A DNA stretch of 64,000 nucleotides from Kocuria turfanensis (GTDB lineage: Bacteria > Actinomycetota > Actinomycetes > Actinomycetales > Micrococcaceae). This document shows positions 1 to 8,286 of this stretch, piece after piece. The notes below the pieces were generated by a model. That model had not been told where the DNA came from. It saw nothing but the letters and a program-made list of their open reading frames with translations, and made no database searches. The stretch lies in NCBI RefSeq assembly GCF_001580365.1, contig NZ_CP014480.1, positions 2,233,008-2,297,007 of the forward strand, given 5' to 3'. Made by a program: the position numbers and the translations under genes. The first letter of the stretch is position 1. Every line of letters begins with the position of its first letter.

Positions 1-1086
1 GAGCTCGACCCCTCGGAGATCGACGACCTGATCCTGGGCTGCGGCGTCCCCGAGGCGGAGTCCGGACAGAACCTCGGCCGTCTCGTGGCCGTCCGCGCCG
101 GCCTCGACGACGTCCCGGGGACCACGATCACCCGGTTCTGCTCGTCCAGCCTGCAGACCACCCGCATGGCCATGCACGCGATCCGGGCCGGTGAGGGCAG
201 CGTGTTCCTCTCGGCCGGGGTGGAGGCCACGAGCCGCCTCGGCCGGGGCCGCTCGGACGAGGACACCCGCAACCCGTACTTCCGGCAGGCGTGGGAGCGC
301 TCGGACCGGCGTGCCGCGGGCGGCGCCGGGACGTGGCAGGACCCCCGGGACGACGGCGGGGTCCCGGACATCTACATCGCCATGGGCCAGACCGCGGAGA
401 ACGTCGCCCAGCTGCGCGGCGTGTCCCGGGAGGCGCAGGACGCCTACGCGGTGCGCTCGCAGAACCGCGCGGAGCAGGCCCAGGCCAGCGGCTTCTGGGA
501 CCGGGAGATCGCCCCGCTCACCCTGCCGGACGGCACGCTCGTGACGCGCGACGACAGCCCCCGCGCCGGCACCACGCTCGAGGCGGTCGCCCAGCTGAAC
601 CCGGTGTTCCGGCCCGACGGGACGGTCACCGCCGGCAACGCGTGCCCCATGAACGACGGCGCCGCCGCGCTGGTGATCATGAGTGACACCCGGGCCAAGG
701 AGCTGGGGCTCACTCCGCTCGCCCGCATCGTCTCGACGGGGCTGTCCGCCCTCTCGCCCGAGATCATGGGCCTGGGCCCGGTCGAGGCGTCCCGGCAGGC
801 GCTGGCCCGGGCGGGGATGAGCATCGACGACGTGGACCTCGTGGAGCTCAACGAGGCCTTCGCGGCCCAGGTGCTGCCCTCCGCCGAGGACCTGGGCGTC
901 CCCGAGGACAAGCTCAACGTCAACGGCGGGGCCATCGCGCTGGGCCACCCGTGGGGCATGACCGGCGCCCGGATCACCACCACCCTGCTGAACGGGCTGC
1001 GCCAGCACGACCGGCAGATCGGCCTGGAGACGATGTGCGTGGGCGGTGGCCAGGGCATGGCGATGATCGTGGAGCGTCTCTCGTGA
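1..1086 (+). CDS. Acetyl-CoA C-acyltransferase (thiolase), 5' truncated by window edge
   Basis: Thiolase that cleaves or forms 3-ketoacyl-CoA, the last step of a beta-oxidation-type cycle. The frame is open from base 1, so about 40 N-terminal residues lie outside the window; the GTG at 85 is internal, not the start. The nucleophilic cysteine sits in RFCSSSLQT (TGC at 139-141). The C-terminal catalytic elements are also present: NEAFAAQ, the GHPWGMTGAR loop and MCVGGGQGMA, which holds the second catalytic Cys. It overlaps the next gene by four bases (GTGA), so the two are probably translationally coupled. Together with the SDRs, MaoC hydratase and acyl-CoA ligase downstream it looks like a catabolic acyl-CoA cassette. 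The substrate cannot be read from the sequence. Confidence 0.93.
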   Translation, partial: ELDPSEIDDLILGCGVPEAESGQNLGRLVAVRAGLDDVPGTTITRFCSSSLQTTRMAMHAIRAGEGSVFLSAGVEATSRLGRGRSDEDTRNPYFRQAWERSDRRAAGGAGTWQDPRDDGGVPDIYIAMGQTAENVAQLRGVSREAQDAYAVRSQNRAEQAQASGFWDREIAPLTLPDGTLVTRDDSPRAGTTLEAVAQLNPVFRPDGTVTAGNACPMNDGAAALVIMSDTRAKELGLTPLARIVSTGLSALSPEIMGLGPVEASRQALARAGMSIDDVDLVELNEAFAAQVLPSAEDLGVPEDKLNVNGGAIALGHPWGMTGARITTTLLNGLRQHDRQIGLETMCVGGGQGMAMIVERLS

Positions 1087-1856
1087 GCGGGGCCACCGGC
1101 TCCCGCTGCCGGCGCTTCGAGGACCGGGTCGCCGTGGTCACCGGCGCGAGCCGGGGCATCGGCCTCGGCATCGCCGAGCGGCTCGTGGCCGAGGGGGCCC
1201 AGGTCTGCCTGACGGCCCGGAAGCCCGAGGCGCTGGAGGCCGCCGTGGAGTCCCTCGGCGGGCCCGGGCGGGCGATCGCGGTGCCCGGCCAGGGCAGCGA
1301 CCCCGACCACCACGCGGAGGTCGTCGAGCGCACCCTGGAGGCCTTCGGCCGGCTCGACCATCTCGTGAACAACACGGGGATCAACCCCGTGTACGGCACC
1401 CTCGACGAGCTCGACCACGCGGCGGCGCGCAAGATCCTCGAGGTCAACGTGCTCGGCACGCTCTCGATGACCCGCACCGCTGTGCGCGCGGGACTCGGCG
1501 CCCACGGCTCGGTGGTCAACGTCGCCTCCGTGGCGGGCACGCGCCCGGCCCCGGGCATCGCGTTCTACGGGGCCACCAAGGCCGCCGTGCTGCACCTCAC
1601 CGAGGAGCTGGCCCTCGAGCTGGCCCCGCAGGTGCGGGTCAACGCGGTGGCCCCGGCGATCGTGCGCACCCGGTTCGCGGCGGCGCTGCTGGCCGAGGGC
1701 GAGGAGCAGGTCGCCGCGGGCTATCCGCTCGGCCGGATCGGCACCCCCGCCGACGTCGCCGCCGCCACCGCCTTCCTGCTCTCCGAGGACGCGTCCTGGA
1801 TCACCGGGCGCACCCTCGTGCTCGACGGCGGATCGGGCCTCAACGGTCCGCTCTGA
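1083..1856 (+). CDS. SDR family oxidoreductase (3-hydroxyacyl-CoA dehydrogenase-like)
   Basis: Short-chain dehydrogenase/reductase, 257 aa, soluble and NAD(P)-dependent. The Rossmann glycine motif TGASRGIG lies at about residues 20-27, followed by VNNTG, the serine strand VNVASVAG, and the catalytic FYGATK (YxxxK). The start is taken as GTG at 1083 because it overlaps the thiolase stop as GTGA; upstream in-frame codons lie inside the thiolase. An acidic residue after the second strand is not obvious (LTARKPE), so cofactor preference is uncertain. The position between thiolase and a second SDR suggests a role as hydroxyacyl-CoA dehydrogenase in the same pathway, which is inference from context. 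Confidence 0.88.
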   Translation: MSGATGSRCRRFEDRVAVVTGASRGIGLGIAERLVAEGAQVCLTARKPEALEAAVESLGGPGRAIAVPGQGSDPDHHAEVVERTLEAFGRLDHLVNNTGINPVYGTLDELDHAAARKILEVNVLGTLSMTRTAVRAGLGAHGSVVNVASVAGTRPAPGIAFYGATKAAVLHLTEELALELAPQVRVNAVAPAIVRTRFAAALLAEGEEQVAAGYPLGRIGTPADVAAATAFLLSEDASWITGRTLVLDGGSGLNGPL

Positions 1857-1979
1857 GCGCCCACATCCCGCGGATCGACCACCGCGGTCCGCCCGGCGGA
1901 ATCACCCACCGGACCCACCCACCGGAAGCACCAGCCGGAATCACCCGACCGGCACGCCCGGCCGACTCCAGGAGGACCC

Positions 1980-2738
1980 ATGACCACGCACCAGCGCACC
2001 GCCGTCGTCACCGGCGCGGCCCGCGGCATCGGCGCCGCGCTCGCGCAGCGGCTCGCCGCCGACGGGATGGCCGTCGCCGCCGTCGACCTCTCCGCCGACG
2101 CGTGCTCCGACGTCGTCGAGGCCATCACCGCGGCCGGGGGCACGGCCCGGGCCTACGCCGCGGACGTCGCCGACGAGGCGTCCGTCGCCGGGCTCGTCGA
2201 GGCCGTGGCCGCCGAGCTCGGCCCGCCCACCGTGCTCGTCAACAACGCCGGCGTGCTGCGGGACAACCTGCTGTTCCGGATGAGCGCCGACGACTGGGAC
2301 ACGGTGATGAACGTCCACCTGCGCGGGCACTTCCTCATGTCCCGCGCCGTGCAGGCGCACATGACGGAGCAGGGCTGGGGGCGGATCGTCAACATCTCCT
2401 CGACCTCGGCCCTGGGCAACCGCGGGCAGGCCAACTACGCGGCCGCCAAGGCCGGCATCCAGGGCTTCACGAAGACCCTCGCGATCGAGCTCGGGAAGTT
2501 CGGCGTCACCGTCAACGCGATCGCCCCGGGGCTGATCGAGACCGCGATGACGCGGGCGACCGCGGAGCGGATGGGCGTGCCCTACGAGCAGTTCGTCGAG
2601 AAGGCCGCCCAGCAGATCCCGGTGGCCCGGACCGGCACCCCCGAGGACATCGCCGCGGCGGCGTCCTTCTTCGCCCGCGAGGACGCGTCCTTCGTCTCCG
2701 GGCAGGTGCTCTACGTCGCCGGCGGACCCCGCGCCTGA
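1980..2738 (+). CDS. SDR family oxidoreductase, FabG-like (3-oxoacyl-ACP/CoA reductase)
   Basis: FabG-type SDR of 252 aa. TGAARGIG near residue 11 binds NAD(P); NNAG, the ISSTSALGN serine and YAAAK give the Ser-Tyr-Lys triad, and the C-terminus FVSGQVLYVAGG is typical of FabG. The ATG is preceded by a strong AGGAGG at 1970-1975. A GC-rich hairpin follows the stop directly. FabG homologues reduce 3-oxoacyl thioesters; inside a cluster with ligase, hydratase and thiolase this one may act on a CoA thioester rather than in bulk fatty acid synthesis. A dedicated fabG would normally sit with fab genes, which are absent here. Confidence 0.88.
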   Translation: MTTHQRTAVVTGAARGIGAALAQRLAADGMAVAAVDLSADACSDVVEAITAAGGTARAYAADVADEASVAGLVEAVAAELGPPTVLVNNAGVLRDNLLFRMSADDWDTVMNVHLRGHFLMSRAVQAHMTEQGWGRIVNISSTSALGNRGQANYAAAKAGIQGFTKTLAIELGKFGVTVNAIAPGLIETAMTRATAERMGVPYEQFVEKAAQQIPVARTGTPEDIAAAASFFAREDASFVSGQVLYVAGGPRA

Positions 2739-2741
2739 AGA

Positions 2742-2771
2742 CCGGCCGGGCCGGATGTCCGGCCCGGCCGG
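2742..2771 (+). terminator. Perfect 13-bp GC hairpin after the FabG-like gene
   Basis: Stem CCGGCCGGGCCGG with loop ATGT and its exact complement, starting four bases after the stop codon and followed by CTTCC. It has the position of an intrinsic terminator or attenuator without a T tract, as is common in high-GC actinobacteria. The 180 bases that follow, up to the MaoC gene, carry degenerate CCGGCCGGCTT repeats and no gene. Confidence 0.55.
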
Positions 2772-2952
2772 CTTCCCACCCCCGGCCGGCTTTCCACACC
2801 GGCCGGCGACGGCACCAGGTTCCCGGCCGGGGCAGTCCCCGCCACCTCCGGACCCGACCGCAGCGGCACCGGCCGCAGGCCGTCCGGCCAGCAGGCCGCC
2901 CGGACGGCAACTCGTCCGGACAGCAGCCGATCCACAGAACAGGAAAGAGCAG

Positions 2953-3405
2953 ATGCAGACCTACACCGGGATCGACGAGTACGCCGCGGCGCTCGGCACA
3001 CACCTGGGCCACAGCGCGTGGCGGACCGTCACGCAGGAGCAGGTGGACCTCTTCGCCGACGCCACCGACGACCACCAGTGGATCCACACCGACCCGGAGC
3101 GGGCCCGGTCCGGGCCCTTCGGCGGGCCGATCGCGCACGGCTTCCTCACCCTCTCGCTGGTGCCCGCGTTCCTGCGTGAGATCTACCGGGTGGAGGGCCT
3201 GTCCATGGTGGTCAACTACGGCTCCGACAAGGTCCGCTTCCCCCGCCCGGTGCCCGTGGGCTGCCGGGTCCGCGCGGGCGCCGAGCTGCTCGGCCTCGAG
3301 CGCGGCCCGCAGGGCGCCCGGGCCACCGTACGGGTCACGGTGGAGGTCGAGGACTCCGACCGGCCCGCCTGCGTGGCCGAGATCGTCTCGCTGCTGCGCC
3401 CGTGA
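2953..3405 (+). CDS. MaoC family dehydratase (R-specific enoyl-CoA hydratase-like)
   Basis: Single hot-dog-fold MaoC protein, 150 aa, which hydrates enoyl-CoA or dehydrates (R)-3-hydroxyacyl-CoA. The signature lies at residues ~36-65: FADATDDHQWIHTD, then GGPIAHGFLTLSL, supplying the Asp/His catalytic pair. The ATG at 2953 is preferred over an in-frame GTG far upstream because AGGAAAGAG lies just before it and conserved MaoC sequence begins soon after. It is followed by the acyl-CoA ligase after a 105-base gap. Residue pattern and length match the stand-alone R-hydratases rather than the two-domain eukaryotic type. Confidence 0.9.
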   Translation: MQTYTGIDEYAAALGTHLGHSAWRTVTQEQVDLFADATDDHQWIHTDPERARSGPFGGPIAHGFLTLSLVPAFLREIYRVEGLSMVVNYGSDKVRFPRPVPVGCRVRAGAELLGLERGPQGARATVRVTVEVEDSDRPACVAEIVSLLRP

Positions 3406-3510
3406 CGGGCCGAGCGGCGCCCGCCCGGCCGCGACCGCGGAGCCGAACGCCCCGACCGGCTCCAGCACCGCATCCATGACCGATTCCTCGACCGACGTCA
3501 GGAGCACCCG

Positions 3511-5046
3511 ATGAGCTTCAACGTGTCCGTGATGCTGCGCGAGACCGCGATGGCCACCCCCGAGAAGGCGTGCGTGGTGCTCGGGCGGCGCAGCTGGAGC
3601 TTCAGTGAGGTGGACGCGGCCGCCGACCTCGTGGCCGCGAACCTGCGCGCCCTCGGGCTCGCGCCGGGCACGGCGGTCGGGGTCCAGCTGCCCAACGTCC
3701 CGCAGTTCCTCTTCGCGTACTTCGGGATCACCCGGGCGGGGTGCGTCATGGTCCCCATGAACCCGCTGCTCACGGCCCGCGAGGTCGCCCACCAGCTGCG
3801 CACCGCGGACTGCGAGCTGCTGGTGACCACGAACGCGGTGGCCGCCGAGGCCCTCGCCGGTGCCCGCGGGGCCGGGGACGTCGCCGTGTACGTCGTGGAC
3901 ACCGGTACGGGCTCCCGCCCGGAGGGCACCCGCGACTTCGCCGAGCTGCTCGACCGCCGCCCGTCCGTGGACGCCGCGGCGACCGCGGCCGACGACACGG
4001 CGGTGATCATCTTCACGAGCGGGACGACCGGCGCCCCCAAGGGCGCGGAGCTGACCCACTTCGGGATCTACATGAACTCGACGGCCTCGGCGGAGCGCGT
4101 GCCGGTGGACCCGGACGGCACGGTGCTGGCGGTCCTGCCGTTCTTCCACGTGTACGGGCTCACCAGCGTGCTCAACATCGGGGTGCGCTTCGGGGTGACG
4201 CTGGTCCTGCTGCCGCGGTTCGACCCCGTGGCGGCGATGGACCTGATCGAGCGGCACCGGGTGGTGCGGTTCTCCGCCGTCCCCACCATGCTGATCGCGA
4301 TGCTGGAGGCGGGCACCGCGGGCCGGGACCTCTCCAGCGTGGAACGGGTGACCTCCGGGGGCGCCGCCCTGCCGGGCGAGGTCCTGCGCCGCTTCGAGAC
4401 CGAGTTCCCGAACGCCACGGTCCTGGAGGGCTACGGGCTGTCCGAGTCCACGAGCTCCGTCTCGGTCAACGTCTCGCGGGAGGAGCGCAAGGTGCTCTCC
4501 ATCGGCAGGCCCCTGTGGGGCACGCAGTGCCGCGTGGTCGACGACGAGGGCACCGTCCTGCCGCCCGGCCCCGAGCACGTCGGCGAGCTGCTCTTCAGAG
4601 GACCCACGATCATGAAGGGCTACCACGGGGACCCCGAGGCCACGGCGGCGGCCCTGCGGGACGGGTGGCTGCACACCGGGGACCTGGGCTGGATGGACGA
4701 GGACGGCTTCGTCTTCGTGGTGGACCGCAAGAAGGAGCTCATCATCCGCGGCGGGTACAACGTCTACCCCCGAGAGGTCGAGGAGGTGATCGCCACGCAT
4801 CCCGCGGTGTCCGAGGTGGCCGTGGTCGGCCGGCCCCATCCCCGGCACGGGCAGGAGATCGTCGCGGTCGTCAGCCCCCGCCCCGGCACGGCGGTCAGCG
4901 CGGAGGAGATCGTGGCGCACGCCCGGCGCTCGCTGGCCGCCTACAAGTATCCCCGGGAGGTCGTCGTCCTCGCCGAGCTGCCGAAGACGGCCACGGGCAA
5001 GATCCGCAAGCGGGACCTGGCCGCGGACGTGGCCGCGGAGGGGTGA
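3511..5046 (+). CDS. Acyl-CoA synthetase (AMP-dependent, long-chain fatty acid-CoA ligase type)
   Basis: ANL-superfamily ligase of 511 aa that activates a carboxylic acid to its CoA thioester through an acyl-adenylate. The P-loop-like motif TSGTTGAPKG is at about residues 169-178, the A5 motif GYGLSES lies centrally, LHTGDLGWMDEDGF and VDRKKELIIRGGYNVYPREVE mark the hinge, and the catalytic lysine sits in KTATGKIRKR near the C-terminus. It closes the run of acyl-CoA genes and probably supplies the CoA thioester for them. Length and motifs resemble FadD/medium-to-long-chain ligases; aryl-CoA ligases share the same motifs, so chain type is open. Confidence 0.92.
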   Translation: MSFNVSVMLRETAMATPEKACVVLGRRSWSFSEVDAAADLVAANLRALGLAPGTAVGVQLPNVPQFLFAYFGITRAGCVMVPMNPLLTAREVAHQLRTADCELLVTTNAVAAEALAGARGAGDVAVYVVDTGTGSRPEGTRDFAELLDRRPSVDAAATAADDTAVIIFTSGTTGAPKGAELTHFGIYMNSTASAERVPVDPDGTVLAVLPFFHVYGLTSVLNIGVRFGVTLVLLPRFDPVAAMDLIERHRVVRFSAVPTMLIAMLEAGTAGRDLSSVERVTSGGAALPGEVLRRFETEFPNATVLEGYGLSESTSSVSVNVSREERKVLSIGRPLWGTQCRVVDDEGTVLPPGPEHVGELLFRGPTIMKGYHGDPEATAAALRDGWLHTGDLGWMDEDGFVFVVDRKKELIIRGGYNVYPREVEEVIATHPAVSEVAVVGRPHPRHGQEIVAVVSPRPGTAVSAEEIVAHARRSLAAYKYPREVVVLAELPKTATGKIRKRDLAADVAAEG

Positions 5047-5062
5047 CCCCTCGGCACCGGGG

Positions 5063-5074
5063 TAGCGTGCTGGT
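5063..5074 (+). promoter_or_regulatory. Leaderless promoter -10 element for zwf-like gene
   Basis: TAGCGT at 5063-5068 is followed by six bases and then ATG at 5075, so transcription would start at or next to the start codon. No Shine-Dalgarno sequence is present. The gene therefore probably has its own promoter despite only 28 bases separating it from the acyl-CoA ligase. Confidence 0.5.
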
Positions 5075-6430
5075 ATGACGCCCATCAGGACCCTGATCAT
5101 TCTCGGCGCGACCGGCGACCTCACCTCCCGTCTGCTCCTGCCGGGGCTGGGCACGCTGCTCAGCTCGCAGCCGGAGCTGCGGATCGACGTCGTCGGCTCC
5201 TCGCGCGAACCCGCGGACGGGTGGGAGCGGGTGGTGGCGGAGGCCTTCGACGCCGTCGGCGCCTCCGGGCCCGCCGCCGCGCACACCCGGGAGACGGCCC
5301 TCTACGTGGCGGGTGACGTCACCGACGCCGGGGACCTCGCCGGCCTGCTCGACGACGCGGAGGGCCCGGTCTGCCTGTACTTCGCCCTGCCGCCGGCCGT
5401 CACCGCACGGGCCTGCGAGGTGATGGCCGGGATGGATCTGCCGGACGACCTGGTGCTCGCCCTGGAGAAGCCGATCGGCTCCGACACGGAGACCGCTCGG
5501 GAGCTGAACCGTCTCGTGGGCCGGCTCGTGCCCGAGGAGCGCACCTTCCGGGTGGACCACTTCCTGGGCATGCCGGCGGTGCTCAACTTCGTGGGGCTGC
5601 GCTTCGCCAACCGGCTGCTGGAGCCGCTGATGAGCAGGGAGCACGTGGAGTCCGTCGAGATCGTGTTCGACGAGACCCTGGGCCTGGAGGGACGCGCGGG
5701 GTTCTACGACTCCACGGGGGCGCTGCGGGACATGGTCCAGTCCCACCTGCTGCAGGTGATGGCCCTGGTCATGATGGAGCCGCCGTCCTCCTTCGACCAG
5801 GTGGAGATCCCCACGCTGACCAGCCACGTGCTGCGGGCCGCGAAGCCCTGGCGGGGCGACCCCGCCCGGGCCGCGGTCCGCGGCCGATACACGGCGGGCA
5901 CCGTGGACGGCCGGGAGCTGCCCGACTACACGGCCGAGGAGGGGGTGGACCCGAGCCGCGGCACGGAGACGTTCGCCCAGGTCGTCCTCGAGGTCGACAC
6001 CTGGCGCTGGAACGGCGTGCCGGTCACCCTGCGCTCGGGCAAGGCCGTGGGCAACCCGCGCCAGGAGATCGCCATCACGTTCCGCCGCCCGCCGCACGAC
6101 TACGAGCAGCTGCCCCGCTCCGGGGACGTCGCCCCGAACGTGCTGCGCATGGGTCTCGAGGAGGAGCAGCTGTCCCTGGAACTGAACGTGGGCGGGCCCT
6201 TCGACTCCCGTGGGATGACGCGGGTGACGCTCTCCTCGGGGATGGCCCGGCCGGGCCTGACGGCCTACGGCAGCGTGCTGCGCGGCATCCTCGAGGGCGA
6301 CCACACCTTCAGTGTCCGCGGGGACGCGGCGGAGCAGGGCTGGCGGATCGTCGACGAGGTGCTGGCCGCCTTCGAGGACGGCCGCGTGCCGTTGCTCGAC
6401 TACCCCGCCGGCAGCTCCGGGCCGGTCTGA
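5075..6430 (+). CDS. zwf: Glucose-6-phosphate dehydrogenase
   Basis: NADP-dependent oxidation of glucose-6-phosphate to 6-phosphogluconolactone, entry to the oxidative pentose phosphate pathway. The N-terminal LGATGDLTSR (residues 10-19) is the NADP-binding GxxGDL motif; RVDHFLG near residue 160 is a variant of the RIDHYLG substrate signature; EIVFDETLGLEGRAGFYDSTGALRDMVQSHLLQ is the conserved middle region (cited in two overlapping pieces: FDETLGLEGRAGFYD, GALRDMVQSHLLQ). At 451 aa it is shorter than the ~500-aa enzyme usually coded beside tal/opcA. No opcA, tal or pgl lies nearby, so this is probably a second, stand-alone isozyme. Start chosen at the leaderless ATG. Confidence 0.92.
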   Translation: MTPIRTLIILGATGDLTSRLLLPGLGTLLSSQPELRIDVVGSSREPADGWERVVAEAFDAVGASGPAAAHTRETALYVAGDVTDAGDLAGLLDDAEGPVCLYFALPPAVTARACEVMAGMDLPDDLVLALEKPIGSDTETARELNRLVGRLVPEERTFRVDHFLGMPAVLNFVGLRFANRLLEPLMSREHVESVEIVFDETLGLEGRAGFYDSTGALRDMVQSHLLQVMALVMMEPPSSFDQVEIPTLTSHVLRAAKPWRGDPARAAVRGRYTAGTVDGRELPDYTAEEGVDPSRGTETFAQVVLEVDTWRWNGVPVTLRSGKAVGNPRQEIAITFRRPPHDYEQLPRSGDVAPNVLRMGLEEEQLSLELNVGGPFDSRGMTRVTLSSGMARPGLTAYGSVLRGILEGDHTFSVRGDAAEQGWRIVDEVLAAFEDGRVPLLDYPAGSSGPV

Positions 6431-6435
6431 GCGCG

Positions 6436-6478
6436 CCGGCCCGGAGCTCACCGCCGGGGGCTCCGGTCACCGGGCCGG
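6436..6478 (+). terminator. Possible weak hairpin after zwf
   Basis: CCGGCCCGG at 6436-6444 pairs with CCGGGCCGG at 6470-6478 across a 25-base loop just after the zwf stop. The long loop and missing T tract make this a weak candidate. The remaining bases up to 6664 show no gene. Confidence 0.3.
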
Positions 6479-6664
6479 TGGCCGGAGACGACCGTCCGGG
6501 GCCCGGCCCCCTGCCCGGAACCCGCCGCCGCGGGTGTTCGCCTGGTCACAGGGCCTGCCCGGCACCGGCCACCGCGGGCATCTGCATGATTCCCGGGCCT
6601 CCGCCCGGTCGTGGCTGCTGCGGGCATCCGATGGCTGAACCCCTGTCCGGAACTCGGCCACCGC

Positions 6665-7573
6665 TCACAGGTCGCCGATGGCGGAGCCGAGCAGGCGGAC
6701 CGGCTCGAAGGCCTCGGCGTTGGTGTTCTTCGCCTGGGCGCCGCGGAAGGCGGCCATGCCCCGCACCCGCCCCGGGGTCATGTACGGCTTGCCGGCCTGG
6801 TCCCGGTGGGAGAGCACGGCCTCGACCTTGACGTCCACGTAGCCGTCGATGTCCACGAACACCGACGGGTCGAAGTCGCGGGTCACCGAGGGGGACTCGA
6901 AGCACAGGATCGAGTGGTGGGCCCGCGCGGCGCGCAGGGTGGCCTGGTGCACCGCGTAGTGGTCCTGGTGCTGGTCGTGGGCCGAGTGGGTGAAGATCAC
7001 ATCGGGCTGGAACTCGTTGATCGCGGCCTCGATCGCGCGCACCAGCTCGTTGGTCACCGTCTCCAGCTTGGTGTCCGGGAAGTCGTGCACCCGCAGCCCC
7101 GACAGCCCGAGGAACGAGGCCCCGCGCTGGGCCTCGGCCGGGCGCAGGCCCGCATTGCCGCCGACCTCCCCGGAGCTCATCACCAGGCCGCGGACCTCGT
7201 GGCCGGTGTCGACCAGCTTGGCCAGGGTCGCCCCGCAGGCCAGCTCGAGGTCGTCGGGGTGGGCGCCCACGGCCAGCACCCGGCGGCGCTGCACCACGGT
7301 GGCCGCCGGAATCCGCCGCTCGGCGATGGCGAAGCCGAAGACACCGGTGGCGACCAGCGTCGAGACCGCGATCGCGTCGCAGACCAGCGTCACGGGCATG
7401 ACCGTGGAGCACCACAGGTTCAGTGCCAGCAGCACCGAGTAGACGATGACGATCGACCGGCGCAGCCCCCTGGCACCGACGATGAAACGCTTGTGGCGCT
7501 TGTAGTTCGCGTCCGGCAGCACGTATGCGAGGACGACGGCACTCAGCAGAGCGCCCACGACGGATGGCAGCAT
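6665..7573 (-). CDS. PIG-L family deacetylase with N-terminal membrane segments
   Basis: LmbE/PIG-L zinc-dependent N-acetyl(glucosaminyl) deacetylase fold, 302 aa. Residues 1-20 and about 41-85 are hydrophobic and likely span the membrane; the catalytic domain begins at about residue 98 with VLAVGAHPDDLE (AHPDD at 104-108), and the second zinc motif is HSAHDQHQDHYAVHQ. The family includes MshB and Mca of mycothiol metabolism and cell-surface deacetylases, but those lack a membrane anchor, so a membrane-associated substrate is more likely here. The ATG has a strong GGGGGG stretch just upstream. It stands alone, with the next gene divergent. Confidence 0.85.
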   Translation of the reverse strand: MLPSVVGALLSAVVLAYVLPDANYKRHKRFIVGARGLRRSIVIVYSVLLALNLWCSTVMPVTLVCDAIAVSTLVATGVFGFAIAERRIPAATVVQRRRVLAVGAHPDDLELACGATLAKLVDTGHEVRGLVMSSGEVGGNAGLRPAEAQRGASFLGLSGLRVHDFPDTKLETVTNELVRAIEAAINEFQPDVIFTHSAHDQHQDHYAVHQATLRAARAHHSILCFESPSVTRDFDPSVFVDIDGYVDVKVEAVLSHRDQAGKPYMTPGRVRGMAAFRGAQAKNTNAEAFEPVRLLGSAIGDL

Positions 7574-7967
7574 GTTTCCCCCCAGAAATCATCAGCGCGA
7601 CCCGGGCACTCCGTCGCGCCCGGGCCGTCGACGCCACCGGCCCCCCGACCGGTTCGGCGTCCACCCGACGACGGTGGTGACCGGTGCGTCGGGTACCGAT
7701 CAGTTTGCATGAGGAAACACACTTTTGCATCAGCTAACAGCGCTTTCCGGGACCCCAAAACTGTCCACAACCGCGACATGAGGGGCCGGTCCTCCCGGTG
7801 CGAGCAATTCGGGCCGGCCCGCAGGTGCTTTCCCCCGGCCGTCCGCGGGGACCGCCCACTTTTATCGTCAGCCTGCTTTCCTATTCACCTGTTTCGTGTG
7901 AGACTGGGCGAACACGGCTCGACGAGCTCACCCACGATGGTGACCACCACAGGAAAGAGGTATTTCC
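7574..7967. other. 394-base divergent intergenic region with paired TTTGCAT repeats
   Basis: No gene seen. The region separates the PIG-L gene (minus) from a small membrane protein gene (plus) and is AT-richer than its surroundings near 7700-7770 and 7860-7900. TTTGCAT occurs at 7704-7710 and 7724-7730, exactly 20 bases apart, the spacing of two helical turns. A single CTGTCCACA near 7762 resembles a DnaA box with one mismatch. Promoters for both flanking genes should lie here, but no clear -35/-10 pair stands out. Confidence 0.4.
7704..7730. repeat. Direct repeat TTTGCAT, 20-base spacing
   Basis: Two copies of TTTGCAT, the first followed by GAG and the second by CAG, repeat start to start every 20 bases upstream of the PIG-L gene. 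Such a spacing places both copies on one DNA face and suggests a regulator site. A third TTTGCAT lies at 25571-25577, also in a divergent promoter region. Confidence 0.35.
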
Positions 7968-8189
7968 ATGATCAGCACGATCCAGAACCTTGGTGTCCGC
8001 AGCGAGCACGCCTATGCGGCAGGCTTTGCGTCCATCGGCCTGTCCGTCCTGTCCTGGGCGGCCAGCCTCGGCAAGAGCAAGTCCAAGCCGCAGGCCGACC
8101 GGTGGGGCCTGTTCGTGGGCGAGTGGACGCCGACCTTCTTCGCGATCGGCGTCGCGCTGAAGCTCGAGGAGACCTCCTCCAAGAAGTAG
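7968..8189 (+). CDS. Small hypothetical membrane protein, 73 aa
   Basis: Not recognised as a named family. The 73-residue product has a hydrophobic stretch at about residues 16-34 (YAAGFASIGLSVLSWAASL), a short lysine/serine/proline turn (GKSKSKPQ), and a second hydrophobic stretch around WTPTFFAIGVALKL, ending in EETSSKK; a two-helix membrane hairpin is plausible. The ATG has AGGAAAGAGG seven bases upstream, and a perfect terminator hairpin follows 44 bases after the stop, so this is a genuine monocistronic gene. Codon use is typical of the host. Function unknown. Confidence 0.75.
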   Translation: MISTIQNLGVRSEHAYAAGFASIGLSVLSWAASLGKSKSKPQADRWGLFVGEWTPTFFAIGVALKLEETSSKK

Positions 8190-8233
8190 TTCCTCTCCCG
8201 GCGCGGCACAAGGCCCGCGTCCTGCAGGAGCAC

Positions 8234-8267
8234 CGACGGCCCCCACCGAGCGAGGTGGGGGCCGTCG
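8234..8267 (+). terminator. Bidirectional 14-bp hairpin terminator
   Basis: Perfect stem CGACGGCCCCCACC, six-base loop GAGCGA, and exact complement, followed by TCG. It lies between the small membrane protein gene (plus) and the oxidoreductase gene ending at 8287 (minus), so it can serve both convergent transcripts. Confidence 0.8.
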
Positions 8268-8286
8268 TCGTGTCCGCGGGGTGGAG

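Noticed and set aside
2512..5286. A 924-codon open frame on the minus strand across the MaoC, ligase and start of zwf genes
   Set aside because: Antisense to well-recognised genes, with Arg/Gly/Ala/Pro-rich text and no motif; a GC-rich codon shadow.
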